64,000 nt of DNA from Mycobacterium sp. ELW1 (GCF_008329905.1 NZ_CP032155.1:434001-498000), one strand, 5' to 3'. Counted from the stretch's first letter, positions 7,201-15,872 are shown. Numbers and translations are program-made. Notes: generated by a model from the sequence alone, not told the origin.

Positions 7201-9168
7201 TCACCCGCCGTTGCCGCCGAGTACCGCCCGGACCTCGTCGGCACTCGTGGCGTTCCGAAGCCGGGTCACCTCGTCGTTGTTGAGGAACACCCCGGCGATC
7301 CTGGTCAGCAACGCCATATGGTCCTTGCCGGCACCCGCGATACCGACGACGAACTCGGCGGGCTTGCCATTCCAATCGATCGGCTGGGCATAGCGCACGA
7401 ACGAGATCCCGGTGCGCCGGATGGCGCCCTTGGCCTCGTTGGTGCCGTGCGGGATCGCCAGGCCGTTGCCCATGTAGGTGGACACCGAGCCCTCCCGCTC
7501 ATGCATCGCGTGGACGTAGGACGGCTCGACCGCGCCGCAGGCCACCAGCAGCCGGCCTGCTTCGCTGATCGCTCCGTCGCGTGTGGTGGCCGTGCCGGCC
7601 AGCACGATCGACTCGAGGGCCAGCACGTCCTCGCCGGGTGCCTCGTCGGCCTGTTCGACCGGGGCGGGCGCAGTGCCGTTGCCGCCGTTGGCCTTTCCGA
7701 GCAGCTCGACGATTTCGTCGTACTGGGGCGCGTTCATGAAGTTGTCCACCGAGACGTGGACCGCCGACGGCGTCTTCTGCCGTGCGCGTGCGGTCAGATC
7801 CTGGTGGGTGACCACCAAACCGTAGGTGTCGGTGAGATTGGCGATGGACTGGTTGGTCACCTTGACGTCGGAGAAGCCGGCTCCCTGAACCTTCTTGCGC
7901 AGCACCGAGGCGCCCATCGCCGACGAGCCCATGCCGGCGTCGCAGGCGAACACGATGTTGGTGATGGGGCCCCCGTCGGCAGAGCCGACCAGTGCCGAGG
8001 ACACGCTCGATTTCTTGCCCTTGAGTGCCTCCATGCCCGCAGTCGCGGCGGCCAGGTCTCCGTCGTCGTCGGAGCGGTCGGTCTTCAGCAGGAGTGCGGC
8101 CACCGCGAATGAGACTGCGGCGGCGCCCACCACCGACAGCGTGACACCGAGGTAGCTGCCGGTGGCGGTCTGGGCGTAGACGGCGATGATGGAACCCGGT
8201 GCGGCCGGTGCGCGCAGTCCGGATCCGAACAGCACGTTGATGAAGATGCCGGTCATGCCGCCGAGGATGGTGGCGGCGATCAGCTTGGGCTTCATCAGGA
8301 CGTACGGGAAGTAGATCTCGTGGATGCCGCCGAAGAACTGGATGATCGCCGCGCCCGGTGCCGATGCCTTGGCGGCACCTCGTCCGAATGCCATGAACGC
8401 CAGCAGGATTCCCAGTCCGGGGCCGGGATTGGCTTCCAGTAGGAACAGCACGGACTTGCCGGTTTGCAGGGCCTGAGTGGTGCCCAGCGGCGTGAGCACC
8501 CCGTGGTTGATCGCATTGTTGAGGAACAGGACCTTGGCCGGCTCGATGAAGATCGACGTCAGGGGCAGCAGGTCGTGGGCGACCAGGAAATCCACCACCC
8601 GGCCGGCGCCGTGGCTGAAGCCTGACACGATCGGACCGATTCCGAAGAAGCCGAAGGCGGCCAGGATCAGCCCGACGATGCCGGCCGAGAAGTTGTCGAT
8701 GAGCATCTCGAAGCCGGGACGGACCTTGCCGTCCCAGATGGCGTCGACCTTCTTCATCACCCAACCGCCGAGAGGTCCCATCATCATCGCGCCGAGGAAC
8801 ATCGGGATGTCGGTGCCCGCGATCACGCCCATGGTCGCGATCGCGCCGACCACGCCGCCGCGGATCCCGTAGACCATCCGGCCGCCGGTGGCTCCGATCA
8901 GGATCGGCAGCAGGTAGGTGATCATCGGCGCGACGATGCCGCCGTCGGCGAAGTCCCCCCAGCCGCCGATCTTGGCCACCCAACCGCCCGGGTCGCGCAG
9001 CCCCGGGAAAATCCCGGTCAGCCAGCCGGCCTTGATGAACAGGGCGGTGATCAGGCCCCAGGCGATGAAGGCGCCGATATTGGGCATGACCATGTTCGAC
9101 AGCGACGTGCCCAGCTTCTGAACATGAACTCGTGCCCCGGTCCGCGGTGGTGTCTCGGTGGTGGACAA
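7201..9168 (-). CDS. mtlA: PTS mannitol-type permease EIICBA (fused IIC-IIB-IIA)
   Basis: 655 aa inner-membrane protein that imports and phosphorylates a hexitol, most likely mannitol. The EIIC part (about 15-360) has multiple membrane helices and the substrate-site motif GGIHEIYFPY near residue 280. EIIB (about 395-490) has the phosphocysteine loop FACDAGMGSSAMGA near residue 407. EIIA (about 515-655) has the phosphohistidine motif GLAIPHGTNEAKGAI near residue 574. The full-length three-domain fusion matches MtlA. The start is a TTG at 9168 behind a clear GGAGG; the upstream open frame to 9228 lacks one. EI and HPr are not in the window. The operon continues into a DeoR repressor. Mannitol-type EII proteins are not common in mycobacteria. 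Mannitol versus another polyol is not proven by sequence. Confidence 0.9.
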   Translation of the reverse strand: MSTTETPPRTGARVHVQKLGTSLSNMVMPNIGAFIAWGLITALFIKAGWLTGIFPGLRDPGGWVAKIGGWGDFADGGIVAPMITYLLPILIGATGGRMVYGIRGGVVGAIATMGVIAGTDIPMFLGAMMMGPLGGWVMKKVDAIWDGKVRPGFEMLIDNFSAGIVGLILAAFGFFGIGPIVSGFSHGAGRVVDFLVAHDLLPLTSIFIEPAKVLFLNNAINHGVLTPLGTTQALQTGKSVLFLLEANPGPGLGILLAFMAFGRGAAKASAPGAAIIQFFGGIHEIYFPYVLMKPKLIAATILGGMTGIFINVLFGSGLRAPAAPGSIIAVYAQTATGSYLGVTLSVVGAAAVSFAVAALLLKTDRSDDDGDLAAATAGMEALKGKKSSVSSALVGSADGGPITNIVFACDAGMGSSAMGASVLRKKVQGAGFSDVKVTNQSIANLTDTYGLVVTHQDLTARARQKTPSAVHVSVDNFMNAPQYDEIVELLGKANGGNGTAPAPVEQADEAPGEDVLALESIVLAGTATTRDGAISEAGRLLVACGAVEPSYVHAMHEREGSVSTYMGNGLAIPHGTNEAKGAIRRTGISFVRYAQPIDWNGKPAEFVVGIAGAGKDHMALLTRIAGVFLNNDEVTRLRNATSADEVRAVLGGNGG

Positions 9169-9338
9169 CTCGGTGCCTCCGATTCTTGGGTGATGCCGAT
9201 CACATCTGATGACCAGTAAAACCCACATATGGGCATGGATGCAAGCATCCGGTCATAAACGGGCAGAAATCGCTGTGGTTTTGTGCCCGGAATACCGTTA
9301 GAGTGTGGGTCAGCTCACCCGTAGGAAGGACGATCGCC
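9169..9338 (+). promoter_or_regulatory. Divergent control region between mtlA and the zinc dehydrogenase
   Basis: 170 bp holding promoters for both directions. It contains a perfect inverted repeat GGATGC-AA-GCATCC at 9237-9250 and a CCCA-CATA-TGGG dyad at 9222-9233. These are the best candidates for the DeoR-type operator or a catabolite-control site. The rightward gene has AGGAAGGACG as ribosome binding site just before its ATG. Confidence 0.45.
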
Positions 9339-10397
9339 ATGAAAGCCCTGCGCTTCTACGCACCCGAGGATGTCCGGCTCGAGGATGTCCCGGAGCCCAC
9401 CTGCGGGCCTGACGAGGTCAAGATCCGGGTACGCAACTGTTCGACGTGCGGTACCGACGTCAAGATCTTCCACAACGGCCACCAGAACCTGACCCCGCCG
9501 CGGACGATCGGCCACGAGATCGCCGGCGAGATCGTCGAGGTCGGCGCCGAGGTCAACTCGACGTACGGCAGCGAATGGCAGGTCGGCGACCGGGTGCAGG
9601 TCATCGCCGCGGTGCCGTGCGGGCATTGCCACGAATGTCGCAAGGGCTGGATGGCGGTGTGTGAGAACCAGACTTCGGTGGGCTACCAGTACGACGGCGG
9701 TTTCGCCGAGTACATGATCGTGCCCAAGCAGGTCCTCGCCGTCGACGGGCTGAACCGGATTCCCGACAACGTCGGCTTCGACGAGGCGTCCGCCGCCGAG
9801 CCATTCGCGTGCGCCATCAACGCCCAGGAGCTGCTGGGCATCGAGGAAGGTGACACCGTCGTTGTCTTCGGCGCCGGCCCGATCGGCTGTATGCACATCC
9901 GGATCGCCCGCGGCGTGCACAACTGCGGACCGGTATATCTCGTCGACGTCAACGACAGCCGCCTGGCGATGTCCGCTGACGCAGTCCACCCCGACGGGGT
10001 CATCAACGCCGCCGACGTCGATGTCGTCGCCAAGGTCATGGAGCTGACCGGCGGCCGTGGTGCCGACGTGATCATCACCGCGACGGCCGCCAACATCACT
10101 CAGGAGCAGGCGATCGCGATGGCCGCGCGCAACGGGCGCATCTCCTTCTTCGGTGGCCTACCCAAGACCAATCCGACGATCACCTGCGACTCGAACGTGG
10201 TGCATTACCGCCAGCTGCACATCCACGGCGCGAACGGCTCGGCGCCCGAGCACAACAAGCGTGCGCTCGAATACATCTCCACCGGGCAGGTCCCCGTGAA
10301 AGACCTCATCACCCGCCATATTTCGCTCGACGACGTGATGGACGCTTTCGGCATCGTCAAAAGCGGCGAGGCGATCAAGGTCACCGTCGAGCCATAG
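9339..10397 (+). CDS. Zinc-dependent medium-chain (polyol/alcohol) dehydrogenase
   Basis: 352 aa MDR-family enzyme. Catalytic zinc ligands appear as C37, H59 and E60 (CSTCGTD; TIGHEIAGE). The structural zinc lobe CGHCHECRKGWMAVC has the four spaced cysteines. The NAD-binding turn is FGAGPIGCMHI. Sequence style resembles sorbitol/threonine/galactitol-1-phosphate dehydrogenases. The neighbouring hexitol PTS and DeoR gene make a sugar-alcohol or sugar-alcohol-phosphate dehydrogenase the likely role, for example oxidising imported mannitol-1-phosphate or a related polyol. Classical mannitol-1-phosphate dehydrogenase (MtlD) belongs to a different family, so this would be a non-homologous replacement. 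ATG 9339 has a good AGGAAGG. The exact substrate is inferred from context only. Confidence 0.85.
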   Translation: MKALRFYAPEDVRLEDVPEPTCGPDEVKIRVRNCSTCGTDVKIFHNGHQNLTPPRTIGHEIAGEIVEVGAEVNSTYGSEWQVGDRVQVIAAVPCGHCHECRKGWMAVCENQTSVGYQYDGGFAEYMIVPKQVLAVDGLNRIPDNVGFDEASAAEPFACAINAQELLGIEEGDTVVVFGAGPIGCMHIRIARGVHNCGPVYLVDVNDSRLAMSADAVHPDGVINAADVDVVAKVMELTGGRGADVIITATAANITQEQAIAMAARNGRISFFGGLPKTNPTITCDSNVVHYRQLHIHGANGSAPEHNKRALEYISTGQVPVKDLITRHISLDDVMDAFGIVKSGEAIKVTVEP

Positions 10398-10463
10398 ACC
10401 CAAAGGGTTTCGGCTTCACCTCTGGTGGAACACGTGTGTTTACGCACTCCACGAGAGGACATG

Positions 10464-11018
10464 ATGGAACACAACAATGCCGAGCAGGCGCGGGCTGGCC
10501 TGGTCGGCTCGATCAAGGGCAAGGTCAAAGAGGCCTTCGGCGCTGTCACCGGCAACGATTCGTTGACCGCCGAGGGGCAACTCGACCAGGTCGAAGCGCA
10601 GCACCGCAAGGAAGCCAACGCGGCCGAAGCGGTCGCGGATGCCGAGGCGGCCGAGGCGCAGTCGCAGAAGGCCGAGGCCAGATCGGCGGGAGTCGATGCC
10701 CGCACCGAGGTGAACAGCCGGGCCGCATCGGCCGAACAGCTCATCGACGGCCAGGCGGAAGCCCAGAAGCGCGCTGCCGAAAAAGCCGCTCACCAGCAGG
10801 CGGTCACTGAGGCTGCCCGAGCCGAGCAGGATGCCCAACGCGACGCCGCCAGTGCGGACGCGCGGGCACGGCTCGAGTCGCAGCAGGCCGGCGAGAAGCT
10901 GGCGGCGGCTGCTGAAGACCATCAAGACGCCGTGCTCGATGCCGCCAGTGCGAAGGCGGAAGCCGATCGCCTCAGGCGTGCGGCCGACGACCTGACCAAC
11001 AACGCCGACCTCCCCTGA
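10464..11018 (+). CDS. CsbD-like stress protein with Ala-rich coiled-coil extension
   Basis: 184 aa. Residues about 13-50 match the CsbD pattern (GSIKGKVKEAFGAVTGND then LTAEGQLDQVEAQHRKEA), a small general-stress family of unknown function. The remainder is a long, charged, Ala/Glu/Gln/Arg-rich helix with heptad-like periodicity, so a coiled coil is likely. No signal peptide or membrane segment. Two adjacent ATGs exist (10461 and 10464); the second is better spaced from GAGAGG. The next gene encodes another Ala-rich coiled-coil protein, and the two probably form an operon. Such proteins are often mislabelled as IF2-family translation factors because of low complexity; that label is not supported here. 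Confidence 0.75.
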   Translation: MEHNNAEQARAGLVGSIKGKVKEAFGAVTGNDSLTAEGQLDQVEAQHRKEANAAEAVADAEAAEAQSQKAEARSAGVDARTEVNSRAASAEQLIDGQAEAQKRAAEKAAHQQAVTEAARAEQDAQRDAASADARARLESQQAGEKLAAAAEDHQDAVLDAASAKAEADRLRRAADDLTNNADLP

Positions 11019-11053
11019 GCGTCAGCGACTACCGGACTCTAGGAGCCCAGCCC

Positions 11054-11740
11054 ATGAATGTCACCACCTTGCCCTTCGCGGTCTTGCGTCTGCAATACCG
11101 TGCAGCCCGCATCCCCCTTCAAATCGTCGAGGACCACCTGGTCGCACGGCTCGCCGCCGAGTCGCCGGCCCGACTGTTCTACGAGCGCTCCCTGGGTGCG
11201 CTCGATGTCAGGGTCGGCAGAACCCTCGGAGATCGCGGACTCACCGAGCGCGGCGCGGCCATGGCCAAGCGCAGCGATACGCTGCGCGAGGCGGCCCGGC
11301 TCGACGCTGAGGCGGAGGCCGAAGCCCGTTCCGCCGGTGAAGAATTCACCACCCGCCGTGACGAGGCGATCCGCCAGAGCGACGACGCTCAGTCCGCCAA
11401 GGCGGAGGCGGTAGAGGAGGCGCGGCTCAACGCGCAAGCGCGCAAACGGCACGCGGCGCAGAGCGCCCAAGAACGTGCCGACACCGCGAAGGACCGCGCT
11501 GACAACACTGCGGCCCAGCGGGCTGCCGCAGTGCAGAAGGCCAAGCAAGACGAACAAGCTCGAATCGACGCGGTGCAGAAGGCGACGACCAAGGCCGCTG
11601 ACGCCAAGCTCAGCGACGCGCAGCAGAAGCGCAGCGAAGCCGTGGCCACGCGCAACGATGCCGACCGGGTATCCGAGCTCGCCGATGCAGAGAAGAAGAA
11701 GCGACAGGAAGCCCGGGCAGCCGGGAACGGCACCACGTAG
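11054..11740 (+). CDS. Alanine-rich coiled-coil protein, function unknown
   Basis: 228 aa. A short N-terminal domain (about 1-70, MNVTTLPFAVLRLQYRAARI) resembles an amphipathic or interaction segment. The rest is dominated by A, E, R, K and D in helical heptads, predicting a long coiled coil. No catalytic motif, signal peptide or clear transmembrane helix. It lies 35 bp after the CsbD-like gene with AGGAGCCCAGCCC before the ATG, so the pair is likely co-expressed, perhaps in envelope or stress physiology. Function is unknown; similarity hits for such sequences are often composition-driven. Confidence 0.7.
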   Translation: MNVTTLPFAVLRLQYRAARIPLQIVEDHLVARLAAESPARLFYERSLGALDVRVGRTLGDRGLTERGAAMAKRSDTLREAARLDAEAEAEARSAGEEFTTRRDEAIRQSDDAQSAKAEAVEEARLNAQARKRHAAQSAQERADTAKDRADNTAAQRAAAVQKAKQDEQARIDAVQKATTKAADAKLSDAQQKRSEAVATRNDADRVSELADAEKKKRQEARAAGNGTT

Positions 11741-11767
11741 GTCGCGCGTGGCGGCGGGAGGGCGTAG

Positions 11768-13274
11768 TCAGGCTTTCCCGCCGCGCAGGTACACCGTGGT
11801 GGTGTGGGTGAAGAACTCGCGGGCCGCGGTGCCCTGCTCTTTGGGGCCGAGCCCGCTCTTCTTCGCCCCGCCGAACGGCACATGGGGATCTGCCCCAGCC
11901 GACTCGGAGTTGATGTGCAGCACCCCGACGTCGACGTGCTCGACGGCGTGGAGTGCACGCGTCAGGTCTTGGGTGAAATAGCTGCCGACAGCCCGAATTC
12001 GCTCTCATTGGCCAATGCGAACGCCCCGTCGGCATCCGTGGCGCGCCGCGCGGCCAGCACCGGGCCGAACAATTCCTCGGACCAGATGTCGGCCGGTGCC
12101 GTCAACTCCACCAGCGTGGGTGCGACGAAGAAGCCTTCCGCCAGCAGGCCTTTGAAGTAGGGCTCGCCGCCGGTCAGCACCTCGACGCCTTGGTTCATGG
12201 CGGTGCCCAGGCCCCCCGCCGGTCAGCACCTCGACGCCTTGGTTCATGGCGGTGCCCAGGCCCCCGTAGATATTCCGCTGCGCAGCACCGGTGATCACCG
12301 GACCCATCTGCGTCGCGTCTTCGGTCGGGTCGCCGACGACCAGCGCGTCGACCCGGGTCGCGAGCTCGTCGAGGAACCGGTCGGCGATCCCCTCGGTGAC
12401 GATCAATCGTGATGTGGCCGTGCATTTTTGGCCAGTGGAACGGAATGCTCCCAGCATCACCTGGTCCAGGGCGAGCTCGATATCCGCGTCGTCGAGGACC
12501 ACGGCCGCGTTCTTTCCGCCCATCTCGGCCTGGACCGGCACACCCCGGGCTGCGGCCGAGGCAGCAATGCGACGGCCCACCGCGGTCGAGCCGGTGAAGC
12601 TGATCGCGGCGAGGTCGGGGTGTTCGACCAGCGCCTCACCGATCGCAGACTCGCCGATCACAAGATTGAGCACACCCGGCGGAAGGCCCGCCGCTGTCAG
12701 CGCCTCGGCGAGCCGGATCGCCAGCAGCGGAACGGTGGTCGCCGGCTTCCACACCACAGTGTTGCCGTAGACCAGGGCCGGAGCGATCTTCCAGGCCGGG
12801 ATCGCGATGGGGAAATTGAACGGGGTGATGACGGCGACGACGCCGACCGGCTTGCGGGTCACCAGAATCTGCTCACCCCGCGCGCGGCGAGGCGAAGATC
12901 TCGCCGGCCTGGCGGTCGCCTTCGTTGCCGTAGTAGCGCAGGATCTGGGCAGCCCGGCGAACCTCGCCGATACCCTCGGCCTTGGTCTTGCCTTCCTCGG
13001 TCGCCAGCTCGAGACCCCACGCTCCGGCGTTGCGCTCGACTACAGCGGCCGCCTCCAGCAACACGGCGCCACGCTCATGGATGGGTGTGCGGGCCCAGCC
13101 CTTCAGCGCCTCACCTGCCGCGCCGACGGCACTGTCGACGTCGGCCGGTGTTGCGCAAAGTCCCTCGGCGACAACCACACTCGGCCGGGTCGGGTTGACA
13201 CTGCTGACGGCATCGCCGTGGCCGGCGTGCCATTCTCCGGCGATCAGATGCCGCAGTTCGGTCGCGTCGGTCAC
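11768..13274 (-). pseudogene. Aldehyde dehydrogenase (alpha-ketoglutaric-semialdehyde-dehydrogenase type), broken in three places
   Basis: The parts add up to a full ALDH of about 485 aa spread over several frames. The N-terminal part (13274-12873) ends at a stop because of one extra G in the GGGG run near 12874-12881 (expected SPRAG-EQILVTRK). The middle part (to about 12266) holds TPFNFP, FTGSTAVG, catalytic Glu in AEMGGKN and catalytic Cys in STGQKCTA. A 49-bp tandem duplication (12167-12265) then shifts the frame. The next part (about 12198-11962) has EELFGPVLAA and is cut by a missing T at about 11975 (ATTTC where ATTTTC is expected). The tail ends HINSESAGADPHVPFGG...TVYLRGGKA at 11768. 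It is last in a three-gene catabolic operon. The gene may be genuinely dead, but the two 1-base errors in short runs could be sequencing faults. Confidence 0.8.
12167..12265. repeat. Perfect 49-bp tandem duplication inside the aldehyde dehydrogenase gene
   Basis: Bases 12167-12216 match 12216-12265 with a period of 49. Each unit contains the text for AMNQGVEVLTGG. Since 49 is not a multiple of three, the duplication shifts the reading frame. Removing one unit restores the alignment to a normal ALDH. It begins and ends in a C-rich stretch (six Cs at 12212-12217 and five Cs at 12261-12265), which fits replication slippage or an assembly artefact. Confidence 0.92.
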
Positions 13275-13275
13275 C

Positions 13276-14469
13276 TCAGCGGAACGCAGCCTGGCCGGTC
13301 AGCGCACGTCCGATCGACAGCAGGTGCATCTCGGAGGTGCCTTCATAGGTGAGGACGGACTCGAGGTTGTTCGCATGCCGCAGCGGCGAATACTCCAGCG
13401 TGATCCCGCTGCCGCCCAGCAGGGTTCGGCATTCGCGCGCGATGGCCAGCGCCTCGCGGACGTTGTTGAGCTTGCCGAGGCTGATCTGCTCGGGACGGGC
13501 GCCTTCGGCGTCTTTCAGCCGGCCGAGGTGCACGGCCAGCAGCATGCCCTTGCCCAGCTCGAGGGTCATGTTGGCCAGCTTCTCCTGCGACAGCTGGAAA
13601 CTCGACAGCGGCCGGTCGAAGACCTCACGCGCTTGCGCGTAGGCGATCGCGGTCTCCAGGCTGTCGCGCGCCGCTCCCAGCGCGCCGAACACGATCCCGA
13701 ACCGGGCCTCGTTGAGGCACGACAGCGGCGCACCCAGGCCGGTGGCCTCCGGCAGCTGGGCCGACGCCGGCAGCCGCACGTTGTCGAGCACCAGCTCCGA
13801 GGTGACCGAGGCCCGCAGCGACAGCTTCTTGTGAATGACATTGGCCGTGAACCCGGGAGTATCCGTCGGTACCAGGAAACCCCGAACACCGTCGTCGGTC
13901 TGCGCCCACACCGTGGCCACATCGGCGAGATTGCCGTTGGTGATCCACATCTTGGTGCCGTCGAGCACCCAATCGCTTCCGTCACGCCTCGCCCGGGTGC
14001 GCATCCCGGCGGGGTTGGAACCGAAGTCCGGCTCGGTCAGGCCGAAGCACCCGATCGCCTCGCCGGTGGCCAGCCGGGGCAGCCACTCGTTCTTCTGTTC
14101 CTCGGAGCCGTACCGATAGATCGAGAACATCGACAGCGAGCCCTGGACCGACACGAAACTGCGGAACCCGCTGTCACCGGCCTCGAGCTCCATACACGCC
14201 AGGCCGTAGCTGACCGCATTGGTCCCCGCGCAGCCGTAGCCCTGCAGGTGCATGCCCAACAAGCCCATGTCGCCGAACTCTTTGCCGAGTTCTTTTGGCA
14301 GGGTGCCGGATTCGAACCAGTCCTCGACATTCGGCCGAAGCCGGGTGTCGACGAACTTGCGGACGGTGGCGGCGATGTCGCGTTCGTCGGCGTCGAGCAG
14401 ACGGTCGGTCGCGAACAGCTCCAGCGGTGTGTAAGTGTCCTTCTTGGCCGGAGCCGTGGTGGTGCTCAT
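13276..14469 (-). CDS. Acyl-CoA dehydrogenase, glutaryl-CoA dehydrogenase-like (FadE7-like)
   Basis: 397 aa FAD-dependent acyl-CoA dehydrogenase. It has the FAD/substrate loop CFGLTEPDFGSNPAGM, KMWITNG, and the catalytic base in TYEGTSEMH near residue 375. The text, including RPNVEDWFESG and the conserved LGGSGITLEY, resembles glutaryl-CoA dehydrogenases and M. tuberculosis FadE7 (Rv0400c). Its operon neighbours are two aldehyde dehydrogenases, one of the semialdehyde type. A pathway oxidising a semialdehyde to a dicarboxylate and then its CoA ester is therefore plausible, such as lysine, polyamine or aminovalerate degradation. No CoA-transferase or ligase is next to it. The upstream SSADH-like gene ends 3 bp before its start. 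Confidence 0.88.
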   Translation of the reverse strand: MSTTTAPAKKDTYTPLELFATDRLLDADERDIAATVRKFVDTRLRPNVEDWFESGTLPKELGKEFGDMGLLGMHLQGYGCAGTNAVSYGLACMELEAGDSGFRSFVSVQGSLSMFSIYRYGSEEQKNEWLPRLATGEAIGCFGLTEPDFGSNPAGMRTRARRDGSDWVLDGTKMWITNGNLADVATVWAQTDDGVRGFLVPTDTPGFTANVIHKKLSLRASVTSELVLDNVRLPASAQLPEATGLGAPLSCLNEARFGIVFGALGAARDSLETAIAYAQAREVFDRPLSSFQLSQEKLANMTLELGKGMLLAVHLGRLKDAEGARPEQISLGKLNNVREALAIARECRTLLGGSGITLEYSPLRHANNLESVLTYEGTSEMHLLSIGRALTGQAAFR

Positions 14470-14472
14470 GGG

Positions 14473-15816
14473 TTATCCGATCCGGATCAGTTTCTTGTTG
14501 ACGAACTCGTCGATGCCGAACCGGCCCAGCTCCCGTCCGAAACCGGAGCGCTTCACTCCGCCGAACGGCAGCTCGACACCGTCGGCGCCGACCACGTTCA
14601 CGAACACCATTCCGGCGTCGATCTTGTCGGCTACCCGCTTGGCCTGTTCTTCATCCGTGGTGAACACGTAGGAGCCGAGCCCGAACGGAATGTCGTTGGC
14701 CAGTTCGACGGCCTCGTCCTCGGAACTGACCTTGAAGACCATCGCCACCGGACCGAACAGTTCCTCGCGATAGGTCGCCGAGTCGGGGGAGACCCCGGTC
14801 AGCACGCCCGGCGGGAAGTAGGCGCCGTCGCGCTTGCCTTCCGAGACCAGGTTGGCGCCGTCGGCCACCGCGCGATCGATCTGCTCGGCCAGCCGCTGGG
14901 CCGCGCCCAACGACGACAGTGGCGCCAGCCCGTCGGCCGCTTCGACCACCTTCTTGGTGAATTTGTCCAGGAACTCGTCGTAGAGGTCGGCGGAGACGAT
15001 GAACCGCTTGGCCGCGTTGCAGGCTTGACCGGTGTTCTCGAAGCGGCCCGCCATCGCGGCCTCGACGGTCGCGTCCAGGTCGTCGCTGGACAGCACGATG
15101 AACGGATCCGAGCCACCGAGCTCCAGCACCACCTTCTTCAGGTTGCGCCCGGCGATCTCGGCGACCGCGGCACCGGCACGCTCGGAACCGGTCAGCGACA
15201 CCCCCTGCACTCGCGGGTCGGCGATGGCGTCGGCGATCTGCTCGTTGGTCGCATACACGTTGACGTAGGCACCGGCCGGGTAGCCGGCGTCGTCGAAGAT
15301 CTGCTGGATGGCCTCGGCGGATTCCGGGCACTGCGGGGCGTGCTTGAGCACGATCGTGTTGCCCAGCGTCAGGTTCGGACCCGCGAACCGGGCGACCTGG
15401 TAGTACGGGTAGTTCCACGGCATGATGCCCAGCAGGACGCCCACCGGGCCGCGCTTGATCACCGCGCTGCCGTCGCCGTCGAGCAGTTCGATCGGCTCGT
15501 CGGCGAGGAACTTCTCGGCGTTGTCGGCGTAGTACTCGTAGATCGCCGCGCTGAAGTCGACTTCGCCGAGGGCCTGGTCCAGCGGTTTGCCCATCTCGCG
15601 GTTGATGATCTCGGCCAGCTTGTCGCGACGCTCGGTGTGCAGGGCGGCCACCCGGCGGATCAGGTTCGCCCGGTCGGCCACGGTCGAGGTCTTCGACCAG
15701 TCCCGGAAGGCGGCGGCGGCCGACGCCAGCGCCTGTTCGATCTGTTCGTCGGTGGCCGTCGGGTACTCCCGCACGACTTCACCGGATTTCGGGTCGACCA
15801 CCGCGTACAGACTCAT
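14473..15816 (-). CDS. Succinate-semialdehyde dehydrogenase-like aldehyde dehydrogenase
   Basis: 447 aa NAD(P)-dependent ALDH. MPWNYPYYQ, LTGSERAG, the catalytic glutamate in LELGGSDPF and the catalytic cysteine in NTGQACNAAKR are intact, and the C-terminus ELPFGGVKRSGFGREL is typical of GabD1 (compare Rv0234c). It is the promoter-proximal gene of the minus-strand operon and is read toward the acyl-CoA dehydrogenase gene. A palindromic site and a divergent XRE-cupin regulator lie directly upstream, which is the usual PuuR-like arrangement for aldehyde or polyamine catabolism. The substrate is probably succinate or glutarate semialdehyde, inferred from family and neighbours. Confidence 0.88.
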   Translation of the reverse strand: MSLYAVVDPKSGEVVREYPTATDEQIEQALASAAAAFRDWSKTSTVADRANLIRRVAALHTERRDKLAEIINREMGKPLDQALGEVDFSAAIYEYYADNAEKFLADEPIELLDGDGSAVIKRGPVGVLLGIMPWNYPYYQVARFAGPNLTLGNTIVLKHAPQCPESAEAIQQIFDDAGYPAGAYVNVYATNEQIADAIADPRVQGVSLTGSERAGAAVAEIAGRNLKKVVLELGGSDPFIVLSSDDLDATVEAAMAGRFENTGQACNAAKRFIVSADLYDEFLDKFTKKVVEAADGLAPLSSLGAAQRLAEQIDRAVADGANLVSEGKRDGAYFPPGVLTGVSPDSATYREELFGPVAMVFKVSSEDEAVELANDIPFGLGSYVFTTDEEQAKRVADKIDAGMVFVNVVGADGVELPFGGVKRSGFGRELGRFGIDEFVNKKLIRIG

Positions 15817-15830
15817 GCTTCGTCCTCAGG

Positions 15831-15872
15831 GTTTAGTGGTGTAAAACTTAACGAAGTTATATACCGCTAAAC
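15831..15872. promoter_or_regulatory. Nested palindromic operator between the SSADH operon and its XRE-cupin regulator
   Basis: Outer arms GTTTAGTGGTGTA (15831-15843) and TATACCGCTAAAC (15860-15872) pair at 11 of 13 positions. Inner arms AACTT (15845-15849) and AAGTT (15854-15858) pair perfectly. The element lies in the 108-bp gap between two divergent genes, 15 bp upstream of the SSADH start, and is AT-rich relative to its surroundings. It is the natural binding site for the XRE-cupin protein encoded next door. Confidence 0.65.

Noticed and set aside
7191-7244. ATG start of the DeoR regulator at 7244
   Set aside because: It would overlap the PTS gene by 44 bp and add a tail not typical of DeoR proteins; GTG 7190 gives the normal family start.
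10398-10424. GACCCAAAGGGTTT as a terminator after the zinc dehydrogenase
   Set aside because: Stem of only four to five pairs and no T-run; too weak to call.
12982-15870. 962-codon plus-strand open frame opposite the acyl-CoA and aldehyde dehydrogenases
   Set aside because: It is the antisense shadow of intact minus-strand enzymes; its composition is unlike a real protein and no start or ribosome binding site supports it.
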